19,328 bases of DNA from the NCBI GenBank assembly GCA_027084145.1, contig JALWLM010000031.1, positions 8,741 through 28,068 of the forward strand. Reading direction: 5' to 3'. This document shows positions 16,165 to 19,328 of this stretch, in pieces. Position 1 is the first letter of the stretch. Each line of letters starts with the position of its first letter. The notes under the pieces are model-generated. The model was not told the DNA's origin and ran no database searches. It saw nothing but the letters and a program-made list of their open reading frames with translations. The translations under genes and the position numbers were made by a program. The stretch comes from Crocinitomicaceae bacterium. Lineage in GTDB: Bacteria; Bacteroidota; Bacteroidia; Flavobacteriales_D; Crocinitomicaceae.

Positions 16165-16172
16165 TATTTTTG
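16165..16172 (+). promoter_or_regulatory. Possible -7 box of the glycosyltransferase gene
   Basis: TATTTTTG matches TAnnTTTG exactly and ends 4 nt before the ATG at 16177. No TTG sits 17-23 nt upstream (the nearest is at 16149-16151, only 13 nt away). It could instead be chance in the short AT-rich gap after the cysteine desulfurase gene. Confidence 0.35.
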
Positions 16173-16176
16173 ATAA

Positions 16177-17304
16177 ATGCAACCGCAAAAACACATTCTT
16201 GTCCTTAGTTCATGGTATCCTAACCCTAAACAACCTTTTTTAGGGAACTTCATTCAACGTCAGGCTCATTTACTCTCCGAGGTATATCAAGTAAGTGTTA
16301 TTCATTCATTTGAAGATAAAAATAGTAATGAAGTAAGAATTGAAAAAAAAAGTACTGAATGTCTTAAAGAAATTCGCATCCATATCCCACCAATAAAATC
16401 TATTTTTAAAAAACGAAAAGAACAAATACGAAGTTTTAAAAAAGCACTTCAAAGCCTTGATAATGTTGATTTAATTATCGGAAGCATTGCGCTCCCAAAA
16501 GCATGGCAATTCCTTCTTGCTAAAAAACACTTCAATTGTCCTTTGTTTTATACGGAACAAGGATCTTACTTTAGACCTGAGATAAAAAATAAATGGAAAT
16601 TTCCTGAAAAATTTTTACTCCGTAAACTTAATAAAAAAGCAGATGCAATCTTTCCTGTAAGTTATTTTCTAAAGAAAGATATGCTACCATTTTTCTCTGA
16701 AAAAAAAATGACCGTTATCGGAAACTCTGTTGATGAAAACTTGTTTTCTCTTTCACCTGATATTGAAAATGAAAAAACACATTTTCTACATATTTCCACA
16801 TTAGATGAGAAAACTAAAAACCCAATGGGAATCATCAATGCCATCGAGTTATTGTCAAATAAAACAGGAGAATTTGTCTTCACTTTTGTATGTGATGAAA
16901 ACGCCACCAAATGGGAAAAAATCATTCAAGAAAAAGGACTTGAAAGTTACGTGTATTTTGAAGGACCTGTTCATTGGGAAACAATTCCATCTTATTACCA
17001 CAAAGCAGATGCTTTTGTCTTATTTTCCAACTATGAAACATTTTCTATTGTGCTTGCAGAAGCTTGGACAACAGGAACACCATGTATCACTACCCCTGTC
17101 GGTATTGCCGAAAACATCGATGAATCTTTGGGCGTTACCGTTCAACCTGAAAATGAGCAACAACTTGCAAATGAAATGTTTTCTTTTATACAGCAAAAGA
17201 AGAAATACGATAAAGAACAAATTCGAGCACATGCACATCGCTTTTTCAAGAAAGAAATATTAAAACAATGGGAACAAGCAATAGAGAAAATCTTTCAAAA
17301 TTAA
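16177..17304 (+). CDS. Glycosyltransferase, GT4-type (GT-B fold)
   Basis: A 375-residue soluble or membrane-associated glycosyltransferase. The N-terminal Rossmann half begins HILVLSSWYPNPKQPFLGNF (6-25), a sequence seen in family 4 enzymes acting on surface glycans. The C-terminal half has the retaining-enzyme E-x7-E pair E287 and E295 within SNYETFSIVLAEAW, followed by GTPCITTPVGIAE (300-312). Together with the fold pattern this points to transfer of a sugar from a nucleotide-sugar donor. Donor and acceptor cannot be told; O-antigen, capsule or protein glycosylation are all possible, although no other glycan genes are nearby. It contains a run of nine A's at 16700-16708. The last 37 nt overlap the start of the GreA-like gene, implying translational coupling. 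Confidence 0.9.
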   Translation: MQPQKHILVLSSWYPNPKQPFLGNFIQRQAHLLSEVYQVSVIHSFEDKNSNEVRIEKKSTECLKEIRIHIPPIKSIFKKRKEQIRSFKKALQSLDNVDLIIGSIALPKAWQFLLAKKHFNCPLFYTEQGSYFRPEIKNKWKFPEKFLLRKLNKKADAIFPVSYFLKKDMLPFFSEKKMTVIGNSVDENLFSLSPDIENEKTHFLHISTLDEKTKNPMGIINAIELLSNKTGEFVFTFVCDENATKWEKIIQEKGLESYVYFEGPVHWETIPSYYHKADAFVLFSNYETFSIVLAEAWTTGTPCITTPVGIAENIDESLGVTVQPENEQQLANEMFSFIQQKKKYDKEQIRAHAHRFFKKEILKQWEQAIEKIFQN

Positions 17305-17741
17305 AAAAGGAGGTTCTTGATACCGCTATCAGCCTTTTAAATGAACGATTAAAAGAATTAGATAAGCAAAATACAGATTTAAAATCAGCCCTAAAAGACA
17401 ACACAAAAAGTACTGTCGGAGACAAACATGAAACCGCTCGAGCAATGGCACACATTGAGCAAGAAAAATTATCCGAACAAATACACCAAAATTCAAAAAT
17501 GCTTTCTATCTTTAATCAAATAGACCCGAATAATAAAACTGATAGTGTACAGCTTGGAAGTATTGTCAAAACAAGCAAAGGTTATTTTTTCCTTTCAACA
17601 AGACTTGGCAAAATTCAACTGGGAGATATTCATGTATTTTGCATCTCGATGGTAAGTCCCTTAGGTCAACAACTCAACGGTAAGAAAACAGGAGATGTAA
17701 TTTTTCTAAACGGAAAAGTTGTTATTGAACGTTTTTCTTGA
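17268..17741 (+). CDS. GreA/GreB-like coiled-coil protein (putative RNA polymerase secondary-channel factor)
   Basis: A 157-residue protein of a Bacteroidota family that databases, as I recall, sometimes label 3-oxoacyl-ACP synthase, for which I see no support. Residues about 7-85 are two helices forming an antiparallel coiled coil; the C-terminal half (about 93-157) resembles the FKBP-like GreA/GreB domain, with SMVSPLGQQLNGKKTGDVIF (127-146) aligning to the SPIARGLIGKEEDDVV region of E. coli GreA. At the expected tip, GDKHETARAM (51-60) aligns with GDLKENAEYH of GreA, so D52 and E55 match the acidic pair D41/E44 that stimulates transcript cleavage. Length equals GreA (158). The start overlaps the glycosyltransferase gene by 37 nt; no later in-frame ATG before residue 60 preserves the coiled coil. 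The role is inferred from alignment by eye. Confidence 0.82.
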   Translation: MGTSNRENLSKLKKEVLDTAISLLNERLKELDKQNTDLKSALKDNTKSTVGDKHETARAMAHIEQEKLSEQIHQNSKMLSIFNQIDPNNKTDSVQLGSIVKTSKGYFFLSTRLGKIQLGDIHVFCISMVSPLGQQLNGKKTGDVIFLNGKVVIERFS

Positions 17742-17751
17742 TATTACTGAT

Positions 17752-18474
17752 TTATAATAAATCAAATAAACTTTTAATCCCCGTCAATCTTGTCTTACTA
17801 AAACCTTCTGCATACTCCGCTCCTATCGGACGCCCAAATTCTTTCATCCTCCCTTTTAAAAAATCAAAAAAATCCTCTTTGGATATCGGTGTTTCTTCTT
17901 CTTTCGAATTAGGATTATAAAATTGTGTCTTATATGACTTTATAACTTCAATTTTGCGTTCTACATACTCACTAATATCAACAACAAAATCCGGTTCAAC
18001 ATAATAATCTTGTATATAACGCAAAACAATTCTAGGTCGATATTTCTCTTGCTTCTCTCCGTCTTTTTCCGTTTCTATTTTGAGTAAACCCGATAAAAAA
18101 CAAGCCTGAGTTACTAAATCTCCTCCTCTACCATGATCCGGATGTCTATCCGATACGGCATTACATAAAACTATTTCAGGTCGAAAATGGCGTATTTGTT
18201 CAATTACTAATCGCAAATTCTCCTCATTAATTGTAAACCAACCGTCTTTCATTTTTAAGTTCACCCGCTCCGAAATTTTCATCATTTTGGATGCTTCTTC
18301 TGCTTCCGTGTACCGTGTTTGAGCCGTTCCTCTAGAACCCAGTTCCCCTTCGGTTAAATCAACAATCGCAACTGTTTTACCTTCATCGATCGCCTTCATT
18401 ATGGTTCCTGAACAAGAAATTTCCACATCATCAGGATGTGCTCCAAAAGTCAATATGTCTACCTTATTTCGCAT
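17752..18474 (-). CDS. bshB1: Bacillithiol biosynthesis deacetylase BshB1
   Basis: A 240-residue LmbE/PIG-L-type zinc deacetylase that removes the acetyl group from GlcNAc-malate, the second step of bacillithiol synthesis (after BshA, before BshC). Visible: GAHPDDVE (11-18), with zinc ligands H13 and D16 and general base D15, and third ligand H114 in DRHPDHGRGGD (109-119). The ending, with EFGRPIGAEYAEGF (212-225), is typical of BshB1. TEGELGSRGT (41-50) is also a signature. Its ATG lies 11 nt inside the 3' end of the ccsA gene, giving an ATGCGAAATAA overlap, so it is translated from the same mRNA as the cytochrome c assembly protein. Its stop is 10 bp from the stop of the convergent GreA-like gene, with no terminator between. 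bshA and bshC are not in the window. Confidence 0.95.
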   Translation of the reverse strand: MRNKVDILTFGAHPDDVEISCSGTIMKAIDEGKTVAIVDLTEGELGSRGTAQTRYTEAEEASKMMKISERVNLKMKDGWFTINEENLRLVIEQIRHFRPEIVLCNAVSDRHPDHGRGGDLVTQACFLSGLLKIETEKDGEKQEKYRPRIVLRYIQDYYVEPDFVVDISEYVERKIEVIKSYKTQFYNPNSKEEETPISKEDFFDFLKGRMKEFGRPIGAEYAEGFSKTRLTGIKSLFDLL

Positions 18475-19328
18475 TTTCCTTTTTTATCCAAGTTTTATTT
18501 CTAATTGCTGCTATTGCCGTAAATAAAACAAAGCCTAAAACGGTGTAAATTAATTCTTGCGGTATTCTTCCCAGTCCTTCTCCTTGAGCATACGAATGTA
18601 AACCTACCAAATAAAAATTTACTCCGAAAAAAGTAAATAAAATAGATGAATATCCCCATAGAGCACTCGCATTGAACAAAAATTTACCTGCCATTCCCGG
18701 GATAAACCTAAAATGAAGAATCGTTGCATAAACCAGTATAGCAACCAATGCCCATGTTTCCTTTGGATCCCATCCCCAATATCTACCCCATGATTCATTA
18801 GCCCAAACTCCACCAAGAAAAGTTCCGATAGTAAGCATAAATAAACCAATGGTCATCATAATTTCTGAAATATAAGTCAACTCTTTAATACTTAAGTTTA
18901 CTTTTTCTGCATTCTTTTCTGTTCTGAAAATATACAAAACAAGGGTTAAAATTCCCAAGATAAATGAAATACCAAGAGGTCCGTAGCTACCTGTAATGAT
19001 AGCAACATGTATCATCAACCAATAGGATTTTAGAACCGGTTGCAATGGTGTTATTTCCGGATCCATTAAATTCAATTCTGTTACAAAAATCATTAATGCG
19101 GCCAGAATTGCCGTTCCTGCAAGAATAACCACATTTCTTCTGGAAAATAATAAACCGAAAAGCATCGAAACCCAAGCAATAAATACCATCGCCTCATAGG
19201 CATTACTCCAAGGAGCATGCCCGGAGATTTGCCACCTCAACAAAATACCGTATGCATGATATAAAAAAGCAAAAATGGCTACCCCGATTAAAAATTTCCC
19301 CACAATTGTTATCGTTTGATGAATTCTT
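18464..19328 (-). CDS. ccsA: Cytochrome c biogenesis protein CcsA (probably C-terminal part of a CcsBA fusion), 5' partial
   Basis: The frame stays open to the right edge (an internal GTG at 19303 is not a convincing start), so only the last 287 residues are present. It is the heme-handling membrane protein of system II cytochrome c assembly, which presents heme to apocytochromes outside the inner membrane. Visible: seven or eight hydrophobic segments, the tryptophan-rich WWD motif (WANESWGRYWGWDPKETW, 175-192 of the fragment), and histidines H24, H107 and H244 at positions expected for heme ligands. In Bacteroidota this domain is commonly fused behind a CcsB (ResB-like) half; that half would lie outside the window. 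It overlaps bshB1 by 11 nt and forms an operon with it. Confidence 0.93.
   Translation of the reverse strand, partial: RIHQTITIVGKFLIGVAIFAFLYHAYGILLRWQISGHAPWSNAYEAMVFIAWVSMLFGLLFSRRNVVILAGTAILAALMIFVTELNLMDPEITPLQPVLKSYWLMIHVAIITGSYGPLGISFILGILTLVLYIFRTEKNAEKVNLSIKELTYISEIMMTIGLFMLTIGTFLGGVWANESWGRYWGWDPKETWALVAILVYATILHFRFIPGMAGKFLFNASALWGYSSILFTFFGVNFYLVGLHSYAQGEGLGRIPQELIYTVLGFVLFTAIAAIRNKTWIKKENAK

Noticed and set aside
17307..17319. AAAGGAGG resembling a Shine-Dalgarno site just after the glycosyltransferase stop, with a TTG close behind
   Set aside because: The TTG at 17317 is not in the reading frame of the GreA-like gene, and such sites are little used in this phylum; starting after it would also cut the coiled coil.
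1..19328. Search for tRNA genes, CRISPR arrays, insertion sequences, attachment sites and defence-gene cassettes
   Set aside because: No cloverleaf with CCA-type end, no regular repeat-spacer pattern, no transposase or integrase motifs and no nuclease/toxin-type genes beyond the housekeeping RecQ helicase were seen.

Overview
The window reads as chromosomal DNA of a low-GC member of the Bacteroidota, most likely class Flavobacteriia (possibly Weeksellaceae-like; the genus cannot be settled from the sequence). The reasons are a TPR/PD40/OmpA multidomain protein, a carboxypeptidase-regulatory + DUF5686 outer-membrane protein, a long RecQ, a bacillithiol deacetylase (BshB1), a CcsA of the CcsBA type, and repeated Bacteroidota-style promoters (TTG about 20 nt before TAnnTTTG) with few Shine-Dalgarno sites. 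I see no tRNA, rRNA, CRISPR array, integrase, transposase or phage gene. Most of the window is core genome. No stretch over 300 bases lacks a gene.

Left part (1-8486): the end of an OmpA-family, PorE-like gene (5' end outside the window) closes with a strong terminator and faces recQ on the minus strand. Divergent from recQ is a plus-strand envelope operon: tatC, a DUF5686 outer-membrane protein, and lptB. In related genomes I would expect kpsF between recQ and tatC; here the gap is only 152 bp.

Middle part (8487-11764): an AT-rich group of less recognisable genes. It has a small Cys-rich lipoprotein with its own promoter and terminator, an orphan two-transmembrane sensor histidine kinase, and a large unknown lipoprotein 9 nt downstream of the kinase. 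This is the most accessory-looking part of the window and the best candidate for an uncharacterised envelope-sensing module.

Right part (11765-19328): ahcY (S-adenosylhomocysteine hydrolase) with a clear promoter and terminator; a voltage-sensor-type potassium channel ending in a zinc ribbon; a convergent coiled-coil lipoprotein whose stop overlaps the channel gene; a divergently transcribed cysteine desulfurase; a family 4-type glycosyltransferase whose 3' end overlaps a GreA/GreB-like protein; and on the minus strand a cytochrome c assembly gene (CcsA, running off the right edge) overlapping bshB1. Packing is tight: two convergent pairs have 10 bp or less between them or overlap, and two same-strand pairs overlap. 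Several -7 boxes lie so close to start codons that leaderless mRNAs are likely.
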